Assembly (NCBI RefSeq): GCF_024449025.1 | Contig: NZ_JAHLKM010000001.1 | Span: 62,001-126,000, forward strand | From: Natronomonas aquatica | GTDB taxonomy: Archaea; Halobacteriota; Halobacteria; Halobacteriales; Haloarculaceae | Length of the DNA: 64,000 bases | Direction: 5' to 3' | In this document: positions 43,511 through 52,592 of the stretch, in pieces | How positions within the stretch are numbered: the stretch's first letter is position 1 | Layout: each line of letters begins with the position of its first letter | Notes under the pieces: model-generated | Databases searched by the model: none | What the model was told of the DNA's origin: nothing | What the model saw: the letters and a program-made list of their open reading frames with translations, nothing else | Program-made: the position numbers and the translations under genes

Positions 43511-44026
43511 CTATAGCGGCATCGGGCCGCGGTCGCCCTCGCTGTCGGACTGTCTGGCCCGCGAGAGCAGCGCCGAAACCGGCGGGCCGTACTCGTAGCC
43601 GGGGACGATCCCCTCGACGTAGGTGCCCTCGGCGTACTCGGCGATCGCCTTCGCGATGTCGGGGACGCGGCCGGCGTTGCCGAACTCGAACTCGAAGACT
43701 GCGACGGCCTCACCGGCCTCCTCGACGACGCGCTGGTCGTCGAACGCGAGGTCCTCCCGGAGCGCCATCACGGCGTCCTCGAGGCGGAGTTCGTAGGTGT
43801 CGAACCACCCTTCTTCGACCGCCGATCCGACCGTCTCCTCGGCGGCGTTCGAGAGCATGGGGGCGCGAACCTCAAGCGTGTAGGCGAGCGCCCACTCGTC
43901 GGTTTCGGCGGCCGTCACCCGCGCGTCGAAGGCGGTCGTCGTCACGGAGAACCACTCGCTGTCCCGCTCGAAGGCGTCGTGGCCCTCGAACGCCCGCACG
44001 GCCCGATCCGGAAGCTCGTCTGTCAT
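43511..44026 (-). CDS. Conserved haloarchaeal protein (DUF5813-like)
   Basis: A 171-residue acidic protein without membrane segments. Conserved-looking parts are AFEGHDAFERDSEWFSVTTTAFDARV, EEGWFDTYELRLEDAVMALRED and VFEFEFGNAGRVPDIAKAIAEY. It appears to match DUF5813, a haloarchaeal family without known role. It follows metX on the same strand after 49 nt. Confidence 0.65.
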   Translation of the reverse strand: MTDELPDRAVRAFEGHDAFERDSEWFSVTTTAFDARVTAAETDEWALAYTLEVRAPMLSNAAEETVGSAVEEGWFDTYELRLEDAVMALREDLAFDDQRVVEEAGEAVAVFEFEFGNAGRVPDIAKAIAEYAEGTYVEGIVPGYEYGPPVSALLSRARQSDSEGDRGPMPL

Positions 44027-44074
44027 CGTCGATCGGTAGGCGGGTCGCCCTCAAAAGGGCGTCGAGAGCCCGAT

Positions 44075-45313
44075 TCAGTCCGAAAACAGGCTCGTGTGGA
44101 CCGGCGCGAACTCGTCGCCTTCCTCGCTCGCGTCGGTGTCGGTGACCGCCTTGCCGCGAATCCCGGCTTCGAGGAAGTCGGCGACAGGCGGCCCGACCCG
44201 GTCGGGTTCGACGAGGAAGGCGTCGTGGCCGTGATCGGAGTCGATGACGTGGTGGGCGGTGTCGGTACCGGACGCCCTGAAGGCGTCGGCGAGCACCTCC
44301 GACTGTTCGACGGTGAAGTGCCAATCGCCGGTAAACGAGAGCAAAAGCGCCTCCCCGTCGAAGGCCGCCAGGGCGTCGGTGTCGTTCTCGTAGCCCGAAG
44401 CGAGATCGTAGTTGTCCATCGCCCGCGTCAGGTACAGATACGAGTTGGCGTCGAACCGTTTCGCGAACTTCTCGCCCTGATAGTCGAGGTAGGACTCGAC
44501 CTCCCGGTAGGGGAAAAACCCCGCCGCCGGGTCCATCTCGAAGGTGTCCCGGCCGGCGTCGATCCCGGCCGAGCGGCGGCCGAACTTGTCGGCCATCGAC
44601 GATTTCGAGAGGTACATGACGTGGCCGATCTGGCGGGCGAGTGCCAGCCCCCCGGTCGGCGGGTCGCCGCCGTAGTAATCGCCCCCACTCCAGTTCGGAT
44701 CGGTGGTGATCGCCCGCTGGGCGATCGCATCCAGCGCGAGACACTGGGGATCGAGACGGGCCGCCGCGGCGACCGAGATCGCCCGGTCGACGTGATCGGG
44801 GTGTCGTTTCACCCACTCCAGAACGTTCATCCCGCCGACCGAGCCCCCGATGACGGCGTGCAGGTGCGGGATCCCGAGATGATCGAGCAGCCGGCGCTGG
44901 GCGCGTGTCCAGTCGGCGACGGTCACCGCCGGGAAGTCGGTGCCCCAGGGTTCGCCGGTTTCGGGGTTCGTCGACGGCGGCCCCGAAGAGCCATAACAGG
45001 ATCCGGGGACGTTCGCACAGATGACGTAGTACTCGGTCGTGTCGACGGCCTTCCCGGGACCGACGATGTCGTCCCACCACGCGTGGGCCTGCCCTGCGGT
45101 GTCCGTCCGGCGGCGGCCGCCCGCGACGTGGGCGCTACCGGTGAGGGCGTGACAGACCAACACGGCGTTGTCGCCGGTGAAGTCGCCGTAGGTCTCGTAG
45201 GCGATCTCGAGTTCGGGGATCGACTCCCCGCACTCGAAGGTGAACTCCCCCAGCGAGACCGTCTCCGGGCCGTCCGTCCCGTCTCCTCTCTCTGTCCCGT
45301 CTGGCCCGGTCAT
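44075..45313 (-). CDS. metX: Homoserine O-acetyltransferase
   Basis: A 412-residue alpha/beta hydrolase that acetylates (or succinylates) homoserine for methionine synthesis. The nucleophile Ser is in [12 protein letters not shown] (about 153), with later Asp and His in ESDHGHDAF-type [26 protein letters not shown] and [14 protein letters not shown] are MetX landmarks. It overlaps metY by 4 nt, so the two enzymes form a coupled direct sulfhydrylation pathway. Confidence 0.92.
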   Translation of the reverse strand: MTGPDGTERGDGTDGPETVSLGEFTFECGESIPELEIAYETYGDFTGDNAVLVCHALTGSAHVAGGRRRTDTAGQAHAWWDDIVGPGKAVDTTEYYVICANVPGSCYGSSGPPSTNPETGEPWGTDFPAVTVADWTRAQRRLLDHLGIPHLHAVIGGSVGGMNVLEWVKRHPDHVDRAISVAAAARLDPQCLALDAIAQRAITTDPNWSGGDYYGGDPPTGGLALARQIGHVMYLSKSSMADKFGRRSAGIDAGRDTFEMDPAAGFFPYREVESYLDYQGEKFAKRFDANSYLYLTRAMDNYDLASGYENDTDALAAFDGEALLLSFTGDWHFTVEQSEVLADAFRASGTDTAHHVIDSDHGHDAFLVEPDRVGPPVADFLEAGIRGKAVTDTDASEEGDEFAPVHTSLFSD

Positions 45314-46590
45314 AGTGCTTCTTCGAGGTCTGTGATAATATCGTCTACGTTCTCGATGCCGACCGACAGCCGGACCATCTCGGGGGCGACGCCGCTTTCC
45401 CGCTGTTCCTCGGCGCTCAACCCGGCGTGGGTCGTCGAGGCCGGATGGACGACGAGCGTTCTGGCGTCGCCGATGTTCGCGAGGAACTTCGCGACCTCCG
45501 TGCCCTCACAGAGCCGTTTTGCCGCCTCGTATCCCCCCTCGAGGCCGACGGCGACCATCCCGCCGTAGCCGCCCTCCAGGTACGTCGAGGCGAGGTCGTG
45601 TGTCTCGTGGGACTCGATGCCGGGGTAGGCGACCCACGAGACCGCCGGGTGATCGGCGAGGTACTCGGCGACCGCGACGGCGTTCTCGCAGTGCCGTTCC
45701 ATCCGGAGCGGCAGCGTCTCGACGCCCTGCATCGTCACCCACGCGTCGAACGGCGACTGCTGGTCGCCGAGGCTCCGGACGCCCCGATGGCGGGCCGCCA
45801 TCATGAGCGCCCGGTCGCCGAAGCGCTCGGTGAAGGTGACACCGTCGAAGGCGGGGTTGGGGGCGGCGATCTCGGGGTACTTCTCCGGGTACTCGGCGAA
45901 CGGGAAGGAGCCGTCGGTCACGAGGATCCCGCCGAGGGTCGTCCCCGAGCCGTGGATCCACTTGGTCGTGGAGTTCCAGACGATGTCGGCGCCGTGTTCG
46001 AGCGGTCGACACAGCGCCGGTGTGCCGAAGGTGTTGTCGACGAAAAGCGGCACGCCCCGTTCGTGGGCCACGTCGGCGATCTCCTCGAGGGGCGGCGTCA
46101 CGAGAGCGGGGTTGGCGATCGTCTCACAGTGGACATAGGCGGTGTCGTCGTCGATCGCCTCGGCGTAGGAAGCGGGATCGAGCGTGTCGACGAACCGGGC
46201 CTCGATCCCACGCCGGGCGGCGGTATGGGAGAGATATCCGTGTGTGCCGCCGTAGACTGAGGCGGCACAGACGACGTTGTCGCCCGCCTCGGCGAGAACC
46301 GAGGTCGCGGCGTCGAGCGCGCCCATCCCCGAGGCGGTCGCGAGGGCGTCGACGCCGCCCTCGAGCGACGCGAGCCGTTCCTCGAGGGCGCGCACCGTCG
46401 GGTTCGCGATCCGGGAGTAGACGTTGCCCTCGTCCTCCAGAGCGTATCGTGCGGCCGCGGTGTCGGCGTCCGGGAACTCGTAGGAACTCGTCTGATAGAT
46501 CGGCGGCGCGGCGGCACCTGTCGTCGGGTCCGGCCCCTGCCCGACGTGGAGACACCGCGTTCCGAACCCCAGTTCCGGCTCGTCGTTCAT
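45310..46590 (-). CDS. metY: O-acetylhomoserine sulfhydrylase
   Basis: A 426-residue PLP enzyme (Cys/Met metabolism family) that makes homocysteine from O-acetylhomoserine and sulfide. It has [29 protein letters not shown] at the start, SRIANPTV, and the PLP Lys in [15 protein letters not shown] (about residue 210). FVDNTFGTP and VYPGIESH-type [12 protein letters not shown] are typical. It is the first gene of metY-metX, with an inverted repeat around its TATA box. Confidence 0.93.
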   Translation of the reverse strand: MNDEPELGFGTRCLHVGQGPDPTTGAAAPPIYQTSSYEFPDADTAAARYALEDEGNVYSRIANPTVRALEERLASLEGGVDALATASGMGALDAATSVLAEAGDNVVCAASVYGGTHGYLSHTAARRGIEARFVDTLDPASYAEAIDDDTAYVHCETIANPALVTPPLEEIADVAHERGVPLFVDNTFGTPALCRPLEHGADIVWNSTTKWIHGSGTTLGGILVTDGSFPFAEYPEKYPEIAAPNPAFDGVTFTERFGDRALMMAARHRGVRSLGDQQSPFDAWVTMQGVETLPLRMERHCENAVAVAEYLADHPAVSWVAYPGIESHETHDLASTYLEGGYGGMVAVGLEGGYEAAKRLCEGTEVAKFLANIGDARTLVVHPASTTHAGLSAEEQRESGVAPEMVRLSVGIENVDDIITDLEEAL

Positions 46591-46602
46591 GTATCTCGTG
46601 CA

Positions 46603-46633
46603 TAACTCTCAACACATCTATAACCGAGAGTTA
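46603..46633 (-). promoter_or_regulatory. Inverted repeat TAACTCTC/GAGAGTTA flanking the metY TATA box
   Basis: Perfect 8-bp arms at 46603-46610 and 46626-46633, separated by 15 nt that contain the minus-strand TATA-like ggttataga. The site is 13-43 nt upstream of the metY ATG, the placement of a repressor operator, perhaps for methionine-responsive control. Confidence 0.55.
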
Positions 46634-46750
46634 CGGCAATACTTGCGCGGTCGGGCTGTCCGGAAACCAGAGTTCAAGCGGACGGCCGGCGGCGCGGAGG
46701 GGACCGACGACCGGCAACAGACGTATGTACGGCGCCACGCTGGCGTGAAT

Positions 46751-47734
46751 ATGGCGATGGGACATACGGTCGATTACCGTATCAGCGACCGCGACGAGAA
46801 CGTCCACGTCGGCGTCTGGGACAACAGCCTCGATCCCGTCCGCACCGTCGAGCCGGGATCGGTCGTACGCTTCGAGTGTCGGGACGCGACCGACAACCAC
46901 TTCGACGCCGAATCGACAGTCGAGGAGATGGCGACGAAACCGTCCGGCGGCCACCCGCTGACGGGGCCAATCCGCGTCGATGGAGCCGAACCGGGCGACG
47001 TCCTCGCCGTCGAGTTGCTCGAATTCCAGCACAAGGGGTTCGGCGTGAGTTACTTCTACTCCCGCGACACCGACAAGGGGCTGCTCCCCGAGTCGTTCGA
47101 AGAGCCCGGGCTCCACACCTGGGAGCTGGACGGCGACGTCGGCCGGTTCGTGAACGGGATCGAGATCCCACTGGAGCCGTTCCCGGGGATCGTCGGTGTC
47201 GCCCCGGCCGAACCGGGGGAACACAGCACGATACCGCCACGGCGGGTCGGCGGCAACATGGACATCAAACACCTCACCGCGGGGTCGACGCTGTATCTAC
47301 CGGTCGAAGTCGAGGGGGCGCTTTTCAGCATCGGCGATTGTCACGCCGCACAGGGTGACGGCGAGGTGTGTGTGACCGCGATCGAGGCCCCGATGTCGGT
47401 CACCGCCCGGCTCGACGTCCGGTCGGATATGGCGATCGAAGAGCCACAGTTCGAGACGACTGGGCCGTTCACCGCCACCGGCGCCGACGAGCCGGCCTAC
47501 GCGACGACGGGGATCGCCGACGATCTCATGGACGCGACCAAGCGGGCGATCCGGCATATGATCGATCACCTCTCGGAGACACACGGGCTCACGCGGGCGG
47601 AGGCCTACATCCTCTGTTCGGTCGCGGTCGATCTGAAGATCAATCAGGTCGTCGACGCCCCGAACTGGACGGTCTCGGCGTACCTGCCGGAGAGTATCTT
47701 CCCCGACGAAGAGGGCGAAAGCGCCGATCAATAG
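46751..47734 (+). CDS. Acetamidase/formamidase family protein
   Basis: A 327-residue amidase of the FmdA_AmdA family. It has GPIRVDGAEPGDVLAVELL, PGIVGVAPAEPGEHSTIPPRRVGGNMDIKH (the metal/substrate core) and FSIGDCHAAQGDGEVCVTAIE. It hydrolyses formamide or acetamide to ammonia and the acid. The ATG at 46751 is used (a second is two codons on). The neighbours do not hint at the substrate. Confidence 0.88.
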   Translation: MAMGHTVDYRISDRDENVHVGVWDNSLDPVRTVEPGSVVRFECRDATDNHFDAESTVEEMATKPSGGHPLTGPIRVDGAEPGDVLAVELLEFQHKGFGVSYFYSRDTDKGLLPESFEEPGLHTWELDGDVGRFVNGIEIPLEPFPGIVGVAPAEPGEHSTIPPRRVGGNMDIKHLTAGSTLYLPVEVEGALFSIGDCHAAQGDGEVCVTAIEAPMSVTARLDVRSDMAIEEPQFETTGPFTATGADEPAYATTGIADDLMDATKRAIRHMIDHLSETHGLTRAEAYILCSVAVDLKINQVVDAPNWTVSAYLPESIFPDEEGESADQ

Positions 47735-47899
47735 AACCAACGGTAGGTTCGAGTGACGGTGGGATTCGCCATACATAGCGGTGTGTCACATTAGAGTTGT
47801 AGAGGTCAAATCCCAATATCTTGTAGGGCAGTGCGTGAGATAAGACGCGAATACGTCGACTAACATCCGACTACGAGACAACAATCAAGACTTTAGTAT

Positions 47900-47915
47900 A
47901 TTCGTATCTTCGAAT
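47900..47915 (+). promoter_or_regulatory. Putative ArsR-type operator ATTCG-N6-CGAAT (site 1)
   Basis: attcg-tatctt-cgaat, a perfect 5-bp-arm inverted repeat, 13-28 nt before the glutaredoxin-like start. The same architecture occurs at 49244-49259 before the ArsR gene of this locus. Confidence 0.55.
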
Positions 47916-47927
47916 CTATTGTAATCC

Positions 47928-48188
47928 ATGCTGGAACTCTATCAGTCCGAGGGCTGTCCGTACTGTGCGAAGGTTCGAGAGAAGCTTTCGGAACTCGGCG
48001 TCTCGTACGTTATTCACAACCCGCGTCTTCCCGGCGACGAGGGGGGCGATGTGACCAACGCGGTCACCCACGACGAACTCACAGCGGGCGGTGAAGACCA
48101 GATCCCGTATCTCGTCGACAGCGAACGCGGCGTAACGATGTACGAAAGCGACGACATCGTTGGTTACCTCCAAGAACACTACGAATAA
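47928..48188 (+). CDS. Glutaredoxin/GST N-terminal-like thioredoxin-fold protein
   Basis: An 86-residue protein. The redox-active CPYC at 10-13 (YQSEGCPYCAKVREKL), the cis-Pro loop in DQIPYLVD and the end YESDDIVGYLQEHY are the classic glutaredoxin order. It would act with gamma-glutamylcysteine or a thiol partner. The unknown helical protein gene starts 31 nt later and is likely in the same transcript. The intergenic region upstream (about 190 nt) is AT-rich. Confidence 0.9.
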   Translation: MLELYQSEGCPYCAKVREKLSELGVSYVIHNPRLPGDEGGDVTNAVTHDELTAGGEDQIPYLVDSERGVTMYESDDIVGYLQEHYE

Positions 48189-48219
48189 CGGACGAACTGA
48201 TATACAGACTATTACTTCG

Positions 48220-48909
48220 ATGACAGAGGCAGAACAGGCGGAGACGTCGGCCAGATTCGAGGACGTCCTGAAGACGGCCGACGATGAGATCGAAGCGTTA
48301 GCTACATCAGGCGGTATCACGGCGGACACGCGCGGTGACCTGTCGGTAGATACGTTGTTGCGCATCGCACGGTGGCGGTCCGTCCAGAGCGCCGTCCTCT
48401 ACAGTGACTGGGCAGACCAGCAGAATGTCACAGGCCTGGACGCGGATGCCACGCTGGCCGCAGCGTGGAAAGCGGGACGATCCGTCGATCAGTACGAGGC
48501 TGCGACCGAGCATCTCGTAAGTCGCGGGGTCGATCCCGATCCGATCGAATACGAGTTACACGGTGAAACGCTGCAGTTCATGGCCGACCTAACCGATCCG
48601 GTCGCCCGGCTCACCGCGGGGTTCGTCGTTGCCCCCAAACTTCGCGTCGTCAAAGACAAGCAGGCGACCCTCGTCGCGACCGGCAACGCCGACCCCCGGA
48701 CTGCGAATCTCTACCGGGAGACGATCATCCCACCCGAGGAGGACGCCATCGAACGTGGGAAACAGCTACTTTCCCGGTATTTCGACGCCGATACATCTGT
48801 CGTCGGAACCGTCGAGGAGACCGCCGACGCGTTCCTCGATATCGCAAGGAAATCGCAAAAACAGGCCATGGACGAGACGGGCGACGTTGACCCGAAAACG
48901 ATCTGTTAA
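48220..48909 (+). CDS. Predicted all-helical protein of unknown function
   Basis: A 229-residue acidic protein with no membrane segment. Helices are seen at MTEAEQAETSARFEDVLKTADDEIEAL, SVQSAVLYSDWADQQN, AWKAGRSVDQYEAATEHL and YRETIIPPEEDAIERGKQLLSRYF. The last resembles the second metal-ligand helix of ferritin-like proteins (E..E...G pattern), but the full ligand set is not obvious. It is probably co-transcribed with the glutaredoxin. It ends in a 4-nt overlap with the opposing ArsR gene. Confidence 0.6.
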   Translation: MTEAEQAETSARFEDVLKTADDEIEALATSGGITADTRGDLSVDTLLRIARWRSVQSAVLYSDWADQQNVTGLDADATLAAAWKAGRSVDQYEAATEHLVSRGVDPDPIEYELHGETLQFMADLTDPVARLTAGFVVAPKLRVVKDKQATLVATGNADPRTANLYRETIIPPEEDAIERGKQLLSRYFDADTSVVGTVEETADAFLDIARKSQKQAMDETGDVDPKTIC

Positions 48910-49235
48910 CTGCTCCGTTCCGAGACGGCCGCGTCGTCGGCCATCCGATCGAGCAACACGTCGCGCATCGTGTCCATCCCCTCGACGATCCGCTCGTCGG
49001 CGATCGCGTAGTATTTGTTGAGCCCCGCATCGCGTTTGGTCACGACGCCCTGATCGCGCATCTTCCGGAGATGCTGGGAGACCGTCGGCTGTGAAATCCC
49101 GGTCTCGTCGCTGATCTCACCCACGCTGTATTCGTCGTCTTTCAGGAGATGGAGGATCCGCAGCCGCTTGGGATTCGAGAACATCTTACAGAACTCGGCG
49201 TGGCGCTCGTAGAGGGCGTCGTCTGCGTCGGTCAT
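48906..49235 (-). CDS. ArsR-family winged-helix regulator without the ELCxCEL motif
   Basis: A 109-residue regulator: FCKMFSNPKRLRILHLLKDDEYSVGEISDETGISQPTVSQHLRKMRDQGVV and the wing KRDAGLNKYYAI. It lacks the arsenic-type ELCxCEL; one Cys (16) is in the first helix, so the signal may be redox or a different metal. It is convergent with the redox pair. The putative operator ATTCG-N6-CGAAT is 9 nt upstream of its ATG. Confidence 0.88.
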   Translation of the reverse strand: MTDADDALYERHAEFCKMFSNPKRLRILHLLKDDEYSVGEISDETGISQPTVSQHLRKMRDQGVVTKRDAGLNKYYAIADERIVEGMDTMRDVLLDRMADDAAVSERSS

Positions 49236-49243
49236 GGCGTTGT

Positions 49244-49259
49244 ATTCGACTCCACGAAT
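49244..49259 (-). promoter_or_regulatory. Putative ArsR-type operator ATTCG-N6-CGAAT (site 2)
   Basis: attcg-actcca-cgaat, perfect 5-bp arms, 9-24 nt upstream of the ArsR start. It matches site 1 at 47900-47915. Confidence 0.55.
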
Positions 49260-49460
49260 ATGTGCGTTCGCTTCTACCTATCGGAACCCACACTCGTATT
49301 ATATTCGGGTATACAGTGACGGGGCTCAAGAGTGTTTTCTGGGTATCGAAGAGGGAACTATAGTGGAACGTCGTGATCCGGATAAGGCTGCGATAGCTGC
49401 CCCGTGGGGAACCGATACCGCAATCGCCATCATCTTGCGTCAGACTCGAATAAAAGGGGT

Positions 49461-50279
49461 ATGACTGATTTCGACGAAGGGCCGGAATCGCCGCTTCTCG
49501 GGGCCAAGCGGTTCGATGACCCGTCCGTATTCACACCCGAATCGCTCCTCACGGAGGCACGTCGACAGAAGGAGCTCCCCGACGACGACGTTCCCGACGT
49601 CTGCGTCCTCGATCCGGACGGCGATGTCGTCCGACATCTCGTCTCGACGGGGCGGGGCGAGAAGGATCGGACATGGCCGGGCTACCACACTGATCTCTAC
49701 AGGTTCTCTCTCGACGGGAACGAGGTCGGAATCATCGGCTGTGCAGTCGGCGCACCCTTTGCGGTCCTCGTCGCCGAGCAGTTGTTCGCGTCGGGGTGTC
49801 AGTTTCTCGTGAGTATCACTTCCTCGGGACAGATCGTTCCGAAGGACAACCCGCCGTACTTCGTGCTTATCGAACGAGCGCTCCGTGACGAAGGGACCAG
49901 TCACCACTACAGACCACCCGACCGATACGCGACGCTATCCGCTGATCTCAAAGATCGGATCGAGACGGCGTGTCGATCGGTGTCCCGGCCAGTCTATACG
50001 GGGGCGACGTGGACGACTGACGCCCCGTTTCGAGAGACGGAAGGCGCTATCGAACGGGCACGAACGGAGGGGATCCTCGCTGTGGAAATGGAGGCGGCCG
50101 CCCTCTATACGTTCGCTACCGAGCGGGACTGCTCGGTCGTCTGTTTCGCATACGTGACAAACGAGATGGGACAAGGCGACAGCGAGTTCGAGAAGGGTGA
50201 TGCGAACGGGAGCACAGCAGCCCTGGAGATCGTCGATGCCGCGATCACAGCCTACCGATCCGATTCGGGAGGCGTTTGA
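49461..50279 (+). CDS. Purine/uridine phosphorylase-family protein
   Basis: A 272-residue NP-I (PNP/UDP) phosphorylase-like protein. The central GNEVGIIGCAVGAPFAVLVAEQLFASG (phosphate/ribose site region), TSSGQIV, TWTTDAPFRETEGAIERA and VEMEAAALYTFATERDC carry the conserved Glu-Met-Glu of the family. It cleaves a nucleoside with phosphate; the base specificity is unclear. The N-terminal ~60 residues are variable. Confidence 0.8.
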   Translation: MTDFDEGPESPLLGAKRFDDPSVFTPESLLTEARRQKELPDDDVPDVCVLDPDGDVVRHLVSTGRGEKDRTWPGYHTDLYRFSLDGNEVGIIGCAVGAPFAVLVAEQLFASGCQFLVSITSSGQIVPKDNPPYFVLIERALRDEGTSHHYRPPDRYATLSADLKDRIETACRSVSRPVYTGATWTTDAPFRETEGAIERARTEGILAVEMEAAALYTFATERDCSVVCFAYVTNEMGQGDSEFEKGDANGSTAALEIVDAAITAYRSDSGGV

Positions 50280-50341
50280 ACGACCCCGGGACGGCCCCGG
50301 GAGTAGATTTAATTATATTCGCATATTACAATATATCTGTG

Positions 50342-50500
50342 ATGCACGGACGAACGTCTCCACAGGAACATCAGCCCCGATGTGGCTGCTGCTGTGGTAC
50401 GAACAACAAGAGCAGGATAGAGACCGGGCGTCACCGGACGCTATACGACAAGCTAGAGCAAATAGAGAAACGACTCGAAGCACTCGAAGGCGATCAGTAA
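50342..50500 (+). CDS. Small Cys-cluster coiled-coil protein
   Basis: A 52-residue protein with CGCCCG at about residues 15-20 (Cys 15, 17, 18, 19) and a C-terminal helix LYDKLEQIEKRLEALEGDQ typical of a coiled coil. AT-rich promoter sequence (ttatattcgcatatt) precedes it. A second small helical gene starts 2 nt after its stop. Probably a metal-binding peptide; not recognised as a family. Confidence 0.5.
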   Translation: MHGRTSPQEHQPRCGCCCGTNNKSRIETGRHRTLYDKLEQIEKRLEALEGDQ

Positions 50501-50502
50501 TT

Positions 50503-50793
50503 ATGTCACGAGATAGCTTGGATCAAGCAGCCGACGCAGTCAATACGGCAATCGAGGTCAGTACTGATGAGGAAATCAAAGAGCGACTGGATCAACTCGG
50601 ATCAAAACTGGAATCACAGGCCACCCGGGACACAACACCGGCCCTCGGCATCCTCGATCGCGTCCAGACGAAACTCCGTGAGATCGAATCCGAAACACAG
50701 GAGCAGGCCGTAGCGGAGTCGTTGGCGGACGCCCGAGAGCATATCCTTTCGTTTCTCGGGACACTCGACGATCGCGGCATGAAACAGCACTAG
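50503..50793 (+). CDS. Small helical protein following the Cys-cluster gene
   Basis: A 96-residue acidic helical protein: SLDQAADAVNTAIEVSTDEEIKERLDQLGSKLES, ILDRVQTKLREIESETQE and LADAREHILSFLGTL. It resembles widely distributed haloarchaeal small helical proteins (DUF7553-like) without assigned role. It starts 2 nt after the Cys-cluster ORF, so they are co-transcribed. Confidence 0.65.
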   Translation: MSRDSLDQAADAVNTAIEVSTDEEIKERLDQLGSKLESQATRDTTPALGILDRVQTKLREIESETQEQAVAESLADAREHILSFLGTLDDRGMKQH

Positions 50794-50798
50794 AACGC

Positions 50799-51698
50799 TT
50801 ATTCGCGCCGTTTGACCTCGTGGCGACCGAACCCGTACCGGAGCCGGTTCGCCAGCCGCCGGGAGAACTTGCCGTCCTCGAGGCGGGAGTCGAAGCGCTC
50901 GCCCAGCGCCTCGTAGATGAGCGGGATGGCGATCTCCTGTTCGAGCGCCTCCTCAACCGTCCAGGTGCCCGTCGAGCCGCCAGCCACGTGATCGTCGACG
51001 TCGCCGAGGTCCGACCCCTCCTCGCGGAAGGCCTCCTCACAGAGCTCTAAGAGCCACGACCGGATCACCGCGCCGTCGTTCCACGTGCGGGCGACCGACT
51101 CCAGATCGAGGTCGTAGCGGCCCTCTGCGAGGAGTTCGAACCCCTCGCCGTAGGCCTGCATGAGGGCGTACTCGACGCCGTTGTGGACCATCTTGACGTA
51201 GTGGCCCGACCCCTGGGGGCCCATGTGGTCGTGGCCGGCGGGCCCGGTCGCGATGGCGTCGAAGGCCGGCCGCAGTTCCTCGTAGGCCCCGGCGGGACCG
51301 CCGACCATGAGCGAGAAGCCGAGTTCGGCACCCGCAGGGCCGCCGGAAGTGCCACAGTCGAGGTATGCCGCCGAAAGCGAGTTGCCGCGATCGATCGAGC
51401 GCTCGAAGTGGGAGTTGCCGCCGTCGACGACGATATCCTCGCCGTCCAACAGCGGGTCGAGCTCCGAAAGCGTCGCGTCGACCGCGTCGCCGGCCGGCAC
51501 CATCAGCCAGATCCGTTTCCGTTCGGGGAGCATCGCGACCAGGTCGTCGATCGAATCCGCGGGCTCGGCCCCGGCGTCGGCCGCCGTTTCGACCGACGCC
51601 TCGTCGAGGTCGAACGCGACCACGTCGTGGCCGTCCGAGAGCAGCCGGTCGACGACGATCTGCCCCATCCGCCCGAGACCGATGACTCCGAGTTGCAT
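50799..51698 (-). CDS. gndA: 6-phosphogluconate dehydrogenase, short (NAD-type) form
   Basis: A 299-residue enzyme that decarboxylates 6-phosphogluconate to ribulose 5-phosphate. The cofactor loop is IGLGRMGQIVVDRL; GGNSHFERSI, DCGTSGGPAGA and the catalytic Lys in KMVHNGVEYALMQ are conserved. The Asp in AFDLDEAS suggests NAD use. This short form serves the oxidative pentose phosphate pathway in haloarchaea. Confidence 0.93.
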   Translation of the reverse strand: MQLGVIGLGRMGQIVVDRLLSDGHDVVAFDLDEASVETAADAGAEPADSIDDLVAMLPERKRIWLMVPAGDAVDATLSELDPLLDGEDIVVDGGNSHFERSIDRGNSLSAAYLDCGTSGGPAGAELGFSLMVGGPAGAYEELRPAFDAIATGPAGHDHMGPQGSGHYVKMVHNGVEYALMQAYGEGFELLAEGRYDLDLESVARTWNDGAVIRSWLLELCEEAFREEGSDLGDVDDHVAGGSTGTWTVEEALEQEIAIPLIYEALGERFDSRLEDGKFSRRLANRLRYGFGRHEVKRRE

Positions 51699-51741
51699 AC
51701 CAGAAGGTCGGCGGGCCGGTAAGTGAGGGTTGTGATTCGGA

Positions 51742-52290
51742 CTACAGTTCGAACCGTTCGACCGTCCGGTAGTCCGGGCTCTCGGGCGTCAGTTCGCTCT
51801 CCGTGAGCCGGATTTCTTCGATTTCGACGGTTCCGGCCGTGGGGTCGCGCTCCCGGAGGAACCGCTGGATGTCGGCCTTCGAGGCGGCGTTGTCCATCCG
51901 GGCGAGCGTGACGTGTGGCGTGAACGCGTGGCGCTCCTCGTCGTACCCGAGGGCGGTGGTCTCGGCTTCGACGCGCCGGTGGAGTTCGGACAACTGCTCG
52001 GTGCCGTCGCCGAACCCGAGCCAGACGACGCGGATGTACTCCGGCGAGGGGAACGCGCCGACGCCCTCGAGGGTCGCCTCGAACGATCCGACGCCGGCTT
52101 CGGCGACCGCCCGGCCGATCGCCCCTTCGAGGGCCCCGTTGTCGTGATCGCACTCGCCGAGGAACTTCACCGTCACGTGGGCCTGCCCGGGATCGGTCGG
52201 CCGGAGGCCCTCGAGTCCGGTCAGCGGTTCCTGAACGGTCTCGATCCGGTCGGAGAGCGGTTCGACGCCGACGCTCACGAACAGCCGCAT
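51742..52290 (-). CDS. thpR: RNA 2',3'-cyclic phosphodiesterase
   Basis: A 182-residue 2H-phosphoesterase. The two HxTx motifs are HVTVKFLG (about residue 39) and HVTLARM (about 129). The start MRLFVSVGVEPLSDRI is normal. It opens 2',3'-cyclic ends left after RNA cleavage. The ATG at 52290 was chosen over a longer in-frame stretch to 52548 that does not read like the family. Confidence 0.9.
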   Translation of the reverse strand: MRLFVSVGVEPLSDRIETVQEPLTGLEGLRPTDPGQAHVTVKFLGECDHDNGALEGAIGRAVAEAGVGSFEATLEGVGAFPSPEYIRVVWLGFGDGTEQLSELHRRVEAETTALGYDEERHAFTPHVTLARMDNAASKADIQRFLRERDPTAGTVEIEEIRLTESELTPESPDYRTVERFEL

Positions 52291-52592
52291 ACCCGCCTTT
52301 GGAGGGCCTGGAATATAATTCGCTTTGCTCCCGTCGAACCGGAGGATGCGATCGTGTCGATAGATTACCGTGTGGACCCGAGCGCCAACGATGACCCCCA
52401 CGAGACACCGAACGCGGGTTTTACTCGGGTTTCCCTCCGACTCTCGTTGGATCATCTCGGACAATATTGGAACGCGACGTATCGGGGAATACGAACGACT
52501 ACTCCGGGAAGTGACGCGGTGATCTCTGCAGCCTCCGGGATCAATCAACGAACTCCACTGAACTTTTGTTCAGATCGCAACGAATTGAGCAT
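52291..52592. other. Intergenic stretch without recognised gene
   Basis: About 300 nt of mixed composition upstream of thpR; no convincing ORF or repeat was seen apart from an arm of AT-rich sequence. It borders the decayed patch at 52.6-53.1 kb. Confidence 0.4.

Noticed and set aside
49234-49464. 76-residue plus-strand ORF between the ArsR and phosphorylase genes
   Set aside because: Starts across the ArsR operator, has no homology motif and mixed codon use.
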